A stretch of 11,333 bases of DNA, from contig QMOC01000028.1 in assembly GCA_003648085.1 (NCBI GenBank), positions 1-11,333 of the forward strand. Direction: 5' to 3'. Source of the stretch: Chloroflexota bacterium (GTDB lineage: Bacteria; Chloroflexota; Anaerolineae; B4-G1). Each line of letters opens with the position of its first letter. Positions within the stretch are counted from its first letter, which is position 1. Position numbers and translations under genes: made by a program. Shown piece by piece: positions 1 to 6,907 of the stretch. The notes under the pieces are model-generated. The model did no database searches. It saw only the letters and a program-made list of their open reading frames with translations, and had not been told where the DNA came from.

Positions 1-334
1 CGAGCAACAGGATGCCTACTTGTAGCGCCTCCTCCCGCTGGGCTGCCATCGTCTGGTATTCCTCGAAGCCGATGTCAAAGTACAGCGTCGGCAGATCGTT
101 GGCCTCAATGACCGTCTCCGCTGTACTATGCATTTCAGCAAACAGAGCCCGAACCGGCGGCTCGATGATCTTCCAGCCCTGCAGCCTGTACCAGGCGACG
201 CCACTAACAGCAATGAGGAATCCCAGGCTGACAGCCAGCAGGAGTTGGATCAACCCCTGTCGCGTCTGCACCCACCTTTTGGTCTCCAACCAGAAGGCGC
301 CACGATCAGAACGTTGCGAACCCTGTATGCGCAT
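1..334 (-). CDS. CotH-type protein, N-terminal part (runs off left edge)
   Basis: An open frame of 111 codons starts with ATG at 334 and reaches the window edge without a stop. It has a short charged N-terminus, one hydrophobic segment at about residues 28-48 (signal anchor or uncleaved signal peptide) and then LPTLYFDIGFEEYQ from residue 81. That last stretch resembles the start of the CotH domain, where a strand of this kind is followed by a helix and an R-[DE]-EAL-like segment (here QREEAL). CotH proteins include atypical secreted kinases acting on spore-coat proteins; in non-spore-formers their substrate is largely unknown. The ATG lies 3 nt after the stop of the DUF4956 gene and is preceded by AGGGAG at good spacing, so the two genes are surely cotranscribed. 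CotH next to DUF4956 is a known neighbourhood and supports the call. The kinase active site lies outside the window, so catalytic competence cannot be judged. The family call is an inference from a short stretch. Confidence 0.72.
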   Translation of the reverse strand, partial: MRIQGSQRSDRGAFWLETKRWVQTRQGLIQLLLAVSLGFLIAVSGVAWYRLQGWKIIEPPVRALFAEMHSTAETVIEANDLPTLYFDIGFEEYQTMAAQREEALQVGILLL

Positions 335-337
335 CGC

Positions 338-1018
338 CTAACTCCCTGGCATACTATTCTGGTCAACGAAACTAAAGGAACATCCAGGCACGGCATTCCT
401 CAAGTCATCAATCAGCCCAGCCAGCGCGTTCTGGTCTTTGCAGTCCAGGAAATAGGTCATCTGCAGCGTGTGGTCATGCCGGTCGAGCCGGCGCACATCT
501 ACGAGTTCAGCATGTTTGACCAAAATATCGTTGACGGTTCTAAACTCGTTCGCCTCTCCCGCGCCTCCCCCCCTTTCACGAACCTGGATATTCAGATACA
601 GGTTCCGGCGCTGGGAGCGCGGGGCAAACAGGCGGGTGGCAATCAGCAGGAGCATGATAATGCCAACCGCAACCAAGGTCGGAATCCGCTGATCGGCGCC
701 TAGACCGAGCCCAATGGCAATCGCCAGAAATAGATAAAGCAGTTCCTCGGGGTCTTTGATGGCGGTGCGGAACCGAACGATGGAGAGCGCCCCTACGAGT
801 CCCAATGACAACGCCAGGGAAGCCTTGACGACTGAGATAACCAGGGTGGTTATCAGGCTCAGCATAGGCAAGAGTCTGGCGAATTTACGTCGGTTGGACA
901 ATGCCTCACCAAATCGGGCGTAGTACCATGCCACAACCACCGAAAGGACGACACCTAACAGTAGATTAAGCACCAATGCGCTTACGGAAAGCGGTTCCAG
1001 GTTTATCAAGCCACCCAT
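338..1018 (-). CDS. DUF4956 family integral membrane protein
   Basis: This 226-residue protein has a membrane-embedded N-terminal half and a soluble C-terminal half. Hydrophobic segments lie at about residues 12-32, 50-75, 92-108 and 113-130. The hallmark is GALSIVRFRTAIKDPEEL at residues 76-93, the conserved core of DUF4956 proteins, followed by a Gly-rich membrane stretch. The tail, from about residue 140, alternates strands and helices (LYLNIQVRER, then a Gly/Ala/Glu linker, then a ferredoxin-like pattern), resembling a small ACT-like regulatory domain; that fold is a guess. The molecular function of DUF4956 is not established. It commonly sits beside CotH and VTC (polyphosphate-polymerase-like) genes, and here a CotH-like gene follows 3 nt later. 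The start is secure because AGGAGGT lies 7 nt upstream of the ATG. A 242-bp non-coding stretch separates it from the glycosyltransferase genes, so it probably begins its own transcription unit. Confidence 0.88.
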   Translation of the reverse strand: MGGLINLEPLSVSALVLNLLLGVVLSVVVAWYYARFGEALSNRRKFARLLPMLSLITTLVISVVKASLALSLGLVGALSIVRFRTAIKDPEELLYLFLAIAIGLGLGADQRIPTLVAVGIIMLLLIATRLFAPRSQRRNLYLNIQVRERGGGAGEANEFRTVNDILVKHAELVDVRRLDRHDHTLQMTYFLDCKDQNALAGLIDDLRNAVPGCSFSFVDQNSMPGS

Positions 1019-1025
1019 GTTAAAG

Positions 1026-1032
1026 ACCTCCT
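1026..1032 (-). promoter_or_regulatory. Strong Shine-Dalgarno of the DUF4956 gene
   Basis: AGGAGGT on the minus strand, 7 nt before the ATG at 1018, is a near-perfect anti-16S match. It fixes the start of the DUF4956 gene and is the strongest ribosome-binding site in the window. Confidence 0.85.
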
Positions 1033-1125
1033 CTCAGAAACATCAGAACACGGATGCTAGGACATCAACGGATCAATGCGCTGAATTTCGGAACGAACTC
1101 TAACAAAGCAAGTACCTCTGACACG

Positions 1126-1231
1126 GCGGCTAAAGCCGCGTGCTACCAGCGCTAAGTCGCCATGCGGCGACTCCCCAGCCCGCCGGAGGGCGGGCTTCGC
1201 AAAGGTAGCCCACGACTTCAGTCGCCGGGCT
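1126..1231. repeat. REP-like element: four consecutive hairpins
   Basis: Four inverted repeats follow each other within 106 bp. (a) 1126-1139: GCGGC/GCCGC around loop TAAA. (b) 1155-1172: AGTCGCC/GGCGACT, 7 bp perfect, loop ATGC. (c) 1177-1196: AGCCCGCC/GGCGGGCT, 8 bp perfect, loop GGAG. (d) 1207-1231: AGCCC and CGACT pair with AGTCG and GGGCT across a small internal loop. In addition GTGCTACC (1140-1147) can pair imperfectly with GGTAGCCCAC (1204-1213), which would enclose hairpins b and c. The layout resembles dispersed palindromic intergenic (REP/BIME-type) repeats. No U-run follows any stem on the minus strand, so they are not classical intrinsic terminators, though they could protect the 3' end or slow RNA decay. 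Confidence 0.75.
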
Positions 1232-1236
1232 GAGAA

Positions 1237-1254
1237 TTCTTAGACTTCTTAGAC
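1237..1254. repeat. Tandem 9-bp direct repeat
   Basis: TTCTTAGAC occurs twice in perfect tandem (1237-1245 and 1246-1254), immediately after the stop codon of the neighbouring glycosyltransferase. It could be replication slippage or the edge of a repeat insertion. No function is apparent. Confidence 0.6.
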
Positions 1255-1260
1255 ACGCTC

Positions 1261-2796
1261 TTAGTGAGATAAGGCTTCAATTTGCGCCTCCAGAGCCTCC
1301 ACGCGGGCCTCCAGTTCGGCCTGGCGCTGGATGGAAGCGGTCCAGAGAGCGATGGCCCGCTGCATCCACTCGGCCATTCGGCGATTGAGGGCCACCTGCC
1401 GCTCGATCATCGGATCCAGGTAGGGCTCGCGCAGATGGGAGGTCAGGTTGCGTCGCACCCAGGCGATAAACGGCCCCAGCAAAGGCACTCTGGAGCGAAC
1501 CACGTAACCGCGCAGAGCAATGTCGCTTTGAGCCATGATCTCATCGCTGAGGATGCTCAAAACCAACTCATCCCGGGGGATGACGGGGGCCGGTTGTGTC
1601 TGTGCTTCCTCACCTGCCTCCGCTGCGGGTTGTATCTCCGCTTCCCTGCCCGCTTCCACTACGGGTTCGGGGGGGATTTCGGGTAGCGTGTGGGTTACGG
1701 CCTTCTCCACAATCTCGGCCAGATTGGCCTCATACCGTTCCAGGCTGAACGCTTGTACCCGCTCCAGGCCACGCTCGATGAGTGTCTGGCGCAGACCGGT
1801 ATCCCTCAGCACCGTCAGAACTTTTTCAGCCAGGTCATCGGCGCTGCCAGGCTCACAGAGCAGCCCGGCATCGCCCAGAACCCAGGGCATAGCGCCAGCG
1901 CGAGCGGCGACCACTGGCACGCCACAAGCCATAGCCTCTACCAGCGGCTGACCAAATCCTTCGTGCAGACTGGCGGTCACATAGACGTCAGCCAGGCGAA
2001 AGTAGGGAGGCAACTCGTCCACTCGACCAGTCCAGATTACGTCACGGGCAATCCCCAGTTCGGCAGCACGGGCTCGGGCGTCAGCGACGATCGGGCGGAA
2101 CGCCGGATTGCTCCGGTCGTCGCCGACCAGCAGCAACTTGGTGTTTGGTATCTGGCTCTTGACCCGCGCCAGCGCCTCGATCAGGATGTCAATCCGCTTG
2201 TTGCCCGCCATACGGCCCACAAAAAGCAATACCTGTTGCCCCTCCAATTCGTAGCGCTGAACCAGTTTCGGGTCCCTATCACCAGGGGTAAATTGTTCCA
2301 AAGCCACTGCCAGAGGCAAAACGCAAATTCGATCAGGAGCGTAGCCAAGACGGTCAACGAGGTCTTGTTTGTTGAAGGGGCTGGGGGTGATACACAAGTC
2401 GGCGTAGTGAACCAATGCACTGCCCTCGATGTCCCGCATCAGTGCATCGCGGCCGATGTCGCTCCCCCATAGTTCGGGCGGGGTGACGTTGTGATAGTAA
2501 AAGATCACCGTTCCCCGGTCAATGCCTCGGATGCTCTCCATCAATGCATGGCGGCCCGGATAGTGATAGATGTACAAATCAGATAAACGGAAGTGTTCCT
2601 CCTGCCCTTCGATCAACTCCCTCAACGTGACGACGCTCGTCACCTCCTCAATGTCAGTCGGCACATTGTGAGGAGGGTGGAGGACGTAGACGTGCACGTC
2701 GTCGCCACGGCGGCGGAAAAAATGCACCTGGTTGATGATGCACGTCCCAATGGCATCCTCAGCCACCAGATTCAGGTTAATCAGGCTAACTTTCAT
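1261..2796 (-). CDS. GT4-family glycosyltransferase with C-terminal RVP-YxxP-Q-N module
   Basis: This 511-residue protein has a GT-B fold typical of retaining family-4 glycosyltransferases, which transfer a sugar from an NDP-sugar to a growing lipid-linked glycan on the cytoplasmic membrane face. The N-terminal half includes YYHNVTPPELW (100-110). The donor-binding half shows LFVGRMAGNKR (191-201, with R195 and K200 as likely phosphate contacts) and the EX7E motif HEGFGQPLVEAMA (E279, E287). Residues 372-410 form a Pro/Glu/Ala-rich linker. The shared module follows (RVPLLG at 436 to N471), and the protein ends in a heptad-like coiled coil (491-509). AGGGGAAG upstream of the ATG gives a sound ribosome-binding site. 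It is the last gene of the glycosyltransferase run, 38 nt after the previous one. Its catalytic half resembles the GT4 at 7046-8116, so they may be paralogues. The sugar donor and acceptor cannot be told from sequence. Confidence 0.9.
   Translation of the reverse strand: MKVSLINLNLVAEDAIGTCIINQVHFFRRRGDDVHVYVLHPPHNVPTDIEEVTSVVTLRELIEGQEEHFRLSDLYIYHYPGRHALMESIRGIDRGTVIFYYHNVTPPELWGSDIGRDALMRDIEGSALVHYADLCITPSPFNKQDLVDRLGYAPDRICVLPLAVALEQFTPGDRDPKLVQRYELEGQQVLLFVGRMAGNKRIDILIEALARVKSQIPNTKLLLVGDDRSNPAFRPIVADARARAAELGIARDVIWTGRVDELPPYFRLADVYVTASLHEGFGQPLVEAMACGVPVVAARAGAMPWVLGDAGLLCEPGSADDLAEKVLTVLRDTGLRQTLIERGLERVQAFSLERYEANLAEIVEKAVTHTLPEIPPEPVVEAGREAEIQPAAEAGEEAQTQPAPVIPRDELVLSILSDEIMAQSDIALRGYVVRSRVPLLGPFIAWVRRNLTSHLREPYLDPMIERQVALNRRMAEWMQRAIALWTASIQRQAELEARVEALEAQIEALSH
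1384..1491 (-). other. Shared C-terminal module, copy 1 (in the GT4 at 1261-2796)
   Basis: Residues 436-471 of the host protein. The pattern is RVPLLG, eight residues, RR, then Y-L-D-P, four residues, Q, three residues, N. It lies after a low-complexity linker and before a coiled-coil tail. The same pattern recurs at 5672-5779 and 8206-8310 in two glycosyltransferases of other families. Confidence 0.8.
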
Positions 2797-2834
2797 TATT
2801 ATCTTCCCCTATTCTGAGTTTTTGGCTCATCCTC

Positions 2835-4079
2835 TCAGGCCTCCAGCGCCTCATCGTAGACCTGCTGCAAGCGATCGAGGTAGCGATCCAGGGTCATGTG
2901 GGTATGAGCGAACTCGACACAACGTCGGCGCATAGCCCGTCGCTCGGGAGCCGAGCGGGCGAAGTGCTGAATTACCCGCTCGGTCAGCGCGACCGCGTCA
3001 CCAGGGGAGAAAAGGTACCCGGTCTCTCCATGCTGGATCAATTCCGGGATGCCGCCTATCGCGGAACCCAGCACTGGTGTCCCGGCCAGCATACTCTCAT
3101 AGATCACCATAGGCGAATTTTCGTACCACACCGAGGGTATAACCGTCAGGTCGGTCGCGGCGTACAGCGCGCGCATCTCCTGAAAAGGCACCTGTCCCAG
3201 GAGTTTCACGACTGACGGATCGAAGCGCCGTAAGGCCGCCAAAAAGCGATCCTCCCCCCTACCGGCCACAAGCAGGCGGAAGCGATCCACATACCTGGCC
3301 AACAAGGGCAGTGCCTCGATAACGGTTTTGATTCCTTTGCTCTCGACCATCGCTCCGGCAAGCAATAGGGTGCGAAACAAGCCACTTTCTCGCACATATT
3401 CTCTCACGAGAGAATCGGAGGGGGTCTGGAACAACGCCGGTTTAATGCCGTTGGGCACGACGCGGAAGCGCGCAGGGTTGTAACCCGCTGCGACGTGCAA
3501 ATCAACCAACTTTTGGCTCGGTGAGATGAAGAAACGCACGTTTTGAACCAGGCGGGCGAAAATCTGACGTCGCCAGGGGATGTTGGCCCAAAAATCCTGT
3601 CGCCGGAAGCAGTGACTGCAACCCCTGGGATGCTCCGCCGGGTCACACAACGCTCCGTCGCCCTTGTAAAGCATGTTGTTGGGACAGAGCAACCAGTGGT
3701 CGTGGAGCGTGAGCAGCACGGGCACGTTCACCCGACGGCAGGCTACAAAAGGGGCCAGCGTAGCGCCAGAAACGTTATGGACGTGGACCAAATCGGGTTG
3801 GACACGCCGTATTTCGGCCATCACATCCCGATATATGCGCGGGTCAAAGGTCTGCAAGAATGGATTTCCAGGCAAGTGGGACCGATAGGTCACCTCGTGG
3901 ACCGGAACCCCCTGGACATCACGATACCGGTCCTGTCCGCCGGGTATGCGGGCGTTGATCATCAGGATGGAGGCATCCACCCCACGTTGGAGCAGGCCGT
4001 GGCAGGTGTTGTAGACCATAACCTCGGCTCCCCCTTGATAGTGAGGGGGAAAGTAGTTTGTGATCAGAAGAACGCGCAT
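2835..4079 (-). CDS. GT4-family glycosyltransferase with Cys-cluster insert
   Basis: This is a 414-residue GT-B enzyme. I chose the ATG at 4079 because MRVLLITNYFPPHYQGGAEV is the canonical GT4 N-terminus (first strand plus GG loop). The open frame extends to an upstream ATG at 4229, but the extra 50 residues are Arg/Pro-rich, match nothing and would overlap the previous gene by 127 nt. With the chosen start the gap is 23 nt. Landmarks are VHVHN (98-102), LHDHWLLCP (125-133), a Cys set C132/C145/C154/C157, SPSQK (186-190), VVPNGIKP (207-214), AGAMVESKGI (241-250, K248) and the EX7E region WYENSPMVIYES (E320, E328). The HDxWxxCP plus C-x8-C-x2-C arrangement is typical of one GT4 subgroup and might bind a metal (inference). 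It ends without the C-terminal module. It probably adds one residue of the glycan; the sugar is unknown. Confidence 0.88.
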   Translation of the reverse strand: MRVLLITNYFPPHYQGGAEVMVYNTCHGLLQRGVDASILMINARIPGGQDRYRDVQGVPVHEVTYRSHLPGNPFLQTFDPRIYRDVMAEIRRVQPDLVHVHNVSGATLAPFVACRRVNVPVLLTLHDHWLLCPNNMLYKGDGALCDPAEHPRGCSHCFRRQDFWANIPWRRQIFARLVQNVRFFISPSQKLVDLHVAAGYNPARFRVVPNGIKPALFQTPSDSLVREYVRESGLFRTLLLAGAMVESKGIKTVIEALPLLARYVDRFRLLVAGRGEDRFLAALRRFDPSVVKLLGQVPFQEMRALYAATDLTVIPSVWYENSPMVIYESMLAGTPVLGSAIGGIPELIQHGETGYLFSPGDAVALTERVIQHFARSAPERRAMRRRCVEFAHTHMTLDRYLDRLQQVYDEALEA

Positions 4080-4102
4080 CGCTCTTACCGGCGTGACCCG
4101 GT

Positions 4103-5389
4103 TTACCTGCTGCGGATCGAGCCATATCCGCGGGATGATGTAGAGGGTTTCTTCGCCCGGCCTCCTCTTCGACAGGCGCGCAGGGTTCGGAAATAGATGC
4201 CTTCCACCACGTCCGCGATACGGGAACATGTATAGCGGCTCAGCACCCGCCGGCGACCGCTTTCCCCCATCTGCCGCGCCAGGGCTGGAGAACTAATCCA
4301 GCGCTTCAGGGCCTCCCCGATCGCCCCTGGATCGTCGAGCGGGACCAGCCAGCCATCTTGCCCATCGCGAATCACGGTGGAGACGGCCGCCGTGCGCGGT
4401 CCTATGACCGGCTTGCCCACAATCCACGCTTCCAGGAAGACGATGCCGAAGGCCTCCCCCCGCGAAGGGAGCACCAGACAGTCGCAGGCGTTCAGCGCAT
4501 CCAGTCGCACGTCGTCGGATACGGCTCCCAGATTCACCACTCCCGGCAGGCCATCGTGACGGGCGAACAGTCGGCGGGAGTAGTCCGTCTCCGGCCCTAC
4601 AACGAGGAAGATCAGGTGCGGGTGACTCCTCCGCAGGGCGATGAAGGCCTCCAGTGCTGTTCCCAGCCCCTTGTACTCGACCTGGCGTCCTAGAAACAGC
4701 GTCACAAAAGCGTCCTCCGGCAGCCCCAGCCGCTGGCGACAGGCCGTTATATCCCTCATCGGGTACGCCTCCGGGCGCAGTCCGTTGCCTGCGGTCGTCA
4801 CGCGCCACGGATCCAGCCCCAATCCCAGCAAGAAGTTTCGCTCACCTTCCGTGACAGCGATAACGTGGTCACTGCCGCGCAACACGTCCAACTCGTAGCC
4901 GATACCATAGGTCACTTCCTGGCCAGCATGGGTGTGGGGAGTGACGACCACCGGGACCTGCCGCCAGCGCGCAGCCAGATAGCCGTAGGCGACGTGGCCG
5001 TAGACCAGGCAGTTCAGATGAACCAGGTCATATTGTGGCAGCCTTGCCAGCATTGCAGCGAACATACCAGGGCACAGCGGCCCGCCTCCGAACAGGATGA
5101 ACGGCTCGTACCAGCGGGAGCGGGTCTGCCAATACTTGCCCAGACTCCAATGCAACACGCGCCAGACAAATTCGGTGCGCCGCATGCTGCGGAACCGGTA
5201 CACGTTGACCCCATTCACGCGCTCACGGGGTCCCAGTTCGTCTTTCCAGGTATGGTAGTCCAGCGAACGACTGGTAAAGACGTCTACCTGGTGCCCCCGC
5301 GCTACCAGTTCTTCCGAGAGGTCGGCGATGTATTTCTCCGAGCCACCGATAGCAGGCGGGTACTGATGAGTCACGTGCAACACACGCAT
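4103..5389 (-). CDS. GT4-family glycosyltransferase
   Basis: This 428-residue protein has a standard GT-B, family-4 layout. MRVLHVTHQYPPAIGGSEKY (1-20) carries the first strand and the GG acceptor/phosphate loop. DLVHLN is at 121-126, VTPHTH at 149-154, AVTEGERN at 178-185, GNGLRPEAYP at 201-210, FLGRQVEYKG at 232-241 (R235, K240) and the EX7E motif GEAFGIVFLE at 311-320 (E312, E320). The last 25 or so residues are Arg/Lys/Ser-rich and unconserved in appearance, with no coiled coil and no copy of the shared module. The start ATG lies 3 nt after the stop of the GT2 gene, so translation is probably coupled. No membrane segment is evident; such enzymes usually attach peripherally to the cytoplasmic membrane. 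It likely adds a sugar to the lipid-linked glycan made by this cluster. Donor and linkage cannot be assigned. Confidence 0.9.
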   Translation of the reverse strand: MRVLHVTHQYPPAIGGSEKYIADLSEELVARGHQVDVFTSRSLDYHTWKDELGPRERVNGVNVYRFRSMRRTEFVWRVLHWSLGKYWQTRSRWYEPFILFGGGPLCPGMFAAMLARLPQYDLVHLNCLVYGHVAYGYLAARWRQVPVVVTPHTHAGQEVTYGIGYELDVLRGSDHVIAVTEGERNFLLGLGLDPWRVTTAGNGLRPEAYPMRDITACRQRLGLPEDAFVTLFLGRQVEYKGLGTALEAFIALRRSHPHLIFLVVGPETDYSRRLFARHDGLPGVVNLGAVSDDVRLDALNACDCLVLPSRGEAFGIVFLEAWIVGKPVIGPRTAAVSTVIRDGQDGWLVPLDDPGAIGEALKRWISSPALARQMGESGRRRVLSRYTCSRIADVVEGIYFRTLRACRRGGRAKKPSTSSRGYGSIRSR

Positions 5390-5392
5390 ACC

Positions 5393-6907
5393 CTACGTCT
5401 TCTCGTCGTGTCCTGTGGACAACGCCCTGGTCAACGCAGCCAGGCGCTCGGCCAGTTCGTTGATCTCGCGGATATTCTCCTCCACATCACGCAACTGGCC
5501 CTGCAGGAGACGCCCGTGCTCCGTGGAACGTTGCTCCAGTTGATCGGTGCGCCGACTGACCCAGCCAATGAGTTCGCCGTGCTGCTCCAGGGCCTGGCCG
5601 TGTCTTGCCAGGATATAGTCGTGCTGCCCCAACCGGTCTTGCAGGGCTTTTAGATAGCCGACCACCTGGGCGTTAAAAATATTCTGTTGCTGGATGAGGG
5701 GGCGCACATACCACCTGACGGCAACGCTGCTCCACAGACGACGTAAGGCGACGATTAACCCGCCCACTATAGGCACCCGCGAGGCGAAGGGTGGCTCACG
5801 GATCTCCCGCCCGGCTTCAAGTTTGGCCGGCAGTCGTGCCCCTCGTCTCTCCCCCTGGTCGGCCTCTCGTTCCGCTTCAGGTTCTGCTCTGGAAGAGTGG
5901 CGCAGCGGTGGAGGCTCGTGGGGCACAGGGGCCAGCGACCGGTTGGCCTGCAGGTCTGCCAGGCCGGACATAGCCGCAGCCCGCAGATCGGTCAGCAGAC
6001 CGACCAGGGCATCGGCCTCCTCCTCCGAACTCTGGCGAAAAGCCAGAATATCGGGTAGAGCCAGAACTGTGCTCAGATAGGCCCGCCGCGCAGCCATCAG
6101 CTCCACCGTGCGCTCCAGGTGAGCCGCCCATGCCCGCTCGGCCGGTACGAACTCTCCCTCCAATCGCTCCAGTGTCCAATGTTTGAAGACAAAGCGCAGG
6201 CGTCCCCGATGCAGAGCATACTTGTGCTCGTGGCTCTCGCGCTGAGCCATTTGAGACTCGTAGTGGATCAAGCGGGCCACAGGCACGTAAACGACGCGGA
6301 AGCCGGCCTCGCGGACGGTGTAGCACCAGTCTACATCCTCGTAGTAGGCGGGATAGAAACCCTCATCGAGCAGACCCACGCGCTTCAGAGCGGTCCGGGA
6401 GATGGCCAACGCCGCTCCGGTGACGAAATCAGCGTCGCGCATCTGATCGAAGCGGCCATCGTCGGGTTCGTGGCGGCCAATGTGGTCCGTCTCGGCGCGG
6501 GGGCCATAGATGAAGCCCCCGGCGTGCTGGATGGAGCCGTCAGGGTAGAGCGCCTTACAACCGGCGATGCCGACAGAGGGATCCTGGAAAGTGTCCACCA
6601 GCGCCTCAAGCCATCCCTGCCGCACGACTGTGTCCTGATTGAGCAGCACCAACACGTCCCCCGTAGCAGCGCGCAGCCCGACGTTGTTGCCTGCCGCGAA
6701 GCCCAGGTTGCGCTCGTTGCGGATCAACTGCACCTGGGGGTAACACTGCGCCACGAAGTCCGCTGAGCCATCGGTTGAGCCGTTGTCCACGACGATGACC
6801 TCAAAAGCGGGATAGCCTTGGGCCAGCACTGCGCTCAGGCAGGCGTCCAGATACGCCATGCCGTTCCAGGCCAGGACAATCACCGATGCTTTAGGCTGTG
6901 CACTCAT
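5393..6907 (-). CDS. GT2-family glycosyltransferase (rhamnosyltransferase-like) with C-terminal module and long coiled coil
   Basis: This 504-residue protein starts with an inverting GT-A domain (about 1-250). Landmarks are SVIVLAWNG (8-16), VVDNGSTDGS (39-48), RNLGFAAGNNVG (66-77), LLNQDT (88-93; NQD in the metal-binding DXD position), FVTGAALAISR (161-171) and YYEDVDWC (188-195), with the acidic pair before the acceptor site. This subclass includes WbbL-type rhamnosyltransferases, but the sugar is uncertain. Helical segments and a charged linker (about 330-372) follow, then the shared module (RVPIVG at 377 to N412) and about 80 residues of probable coiled coil (418-496). The total is far longer than a plain GT2 of about 300 residues. 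AAGGA six nt before the ATG supports the start. Upstream lies the 138-bp hairpin-bearing spacer; downstream the next gene begins after 3 nt. No transmembrane helix is seen. Confidence 0.92.
   Translation of the reverse strand: MSAQPKASVIVLAWNGMAYLDACLSAVLAQGYPAFEVIVVDNGSTDGSADFVAQCYPQVQLIRNERNLGFAAGNNVGLRAATGDVLVLLNQDTVVRQGWLEALVDTFQDPSVGIAGCKALYPDGSIQHAGGFIYGPRAETDHIGRHEPDDGRFDQMRDADFVTGAALAISRTALKRVGLLDEGFYPAYYEDVDWCYTVREAGFRVVYVPVARLIHYESQMAQRESHEHKYALHRGRLRFVFKHWTLERLEGEFVPAERAWAAHLERTVELMAARRAYLSTVLALPDILAFRQSSEEEADALVGLLTDLRAAAMSGLADLQANRSLAPVPHEPPPLRHSSRAEPEAEREADQGERRGARLPAKLEAGREIREPPFASRVPIVGGLIVALRRLWSSVAVRWYVRPLIQQQNIFNAQVVGYLKALQDRLGQHDYILARHGQALEQHGELIGWVSRRTDQLEQRSTEHGRLLQGQLRDVEENIREINELAERLAALTRALSTGHDEKT
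5672..5779 (-). other. Shared C-terminal module, copy 2 (in the GT2 at 5393-6907)
   Basis: Residues 377-412 of the host. RVPIVG, eight residues, RR, then Y-V-R-P, four residues, Q, three residues, N. It is 36 residues long, the same as copy 1, and sits between a charged linker and a long coiled coil. The host is a GT-A enzyme, a fold unrelated to that of the other two hosts. Confidence 0.8.

Larger units (their letters stand above)
1019..1260. other. 242-bp intergenic spacer with a hairpin array
   Basis: No gene fits here. Starting at the DUF4956 end, about 100 bp (1019-1120) is ordinary sequence apart from the Shine-Dalgarno; I could not defend a specific promoter in it. The rest is taken up by four successive inverted repeats (1126-1231) and a 9-bp tandem duplication (1237-1254) that ends just past the stop codon of the glycosyltransferase at 1261. 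The spacer marks the boundary between the glycan-assembly genes and the DUF4956/CotH unit. Confidence 0.8.

Noticed and set aside
128..703. Plus-strand open frame of 191 codons
   Set aside because: It is antisense to the CotH-type and DUF4956 genes, both with family motifs and good ribosome-binding sites, and its translation looks like no protein family.
1177..1196. Intrinsic (Rho-independent) terminator for the glycosyltransferase operon
   Set aside because: The 8-bp GC-rich stem is strong, but on the minus strand it is followed by GGGGAG, not a U-run. Some termination is possible, but it does not meet the usual definition.
1126..1231. CRISPR array
   Set aside because: The repeats are inverted, differ in sequence from each other and are not separated by uniform spacers. 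No cas gene is present.
1690..2472. Plus-strand open frame of 260 codons
   Set aside because: It lies wholly inside the GT4 gene on the opposite strand. Its translation shows no recognisable domain, while the minus-strand frame has all GT4 motifs.
4080..4229. N-terminal extension of the GT4 at 2835
   Set aside because: The 50 extra residues are unlike any GT4 N-terminus and come from an alternative frame of the upstream gene.
4865..5653. Plus-strand open frame of 262 codons
   Set aside because: It runs antisense across the 4103-5389 and 5393-6907 glycosyltransferase genes. No family motif is seen, and long antisense frames are common in GC-rich coding DNA.
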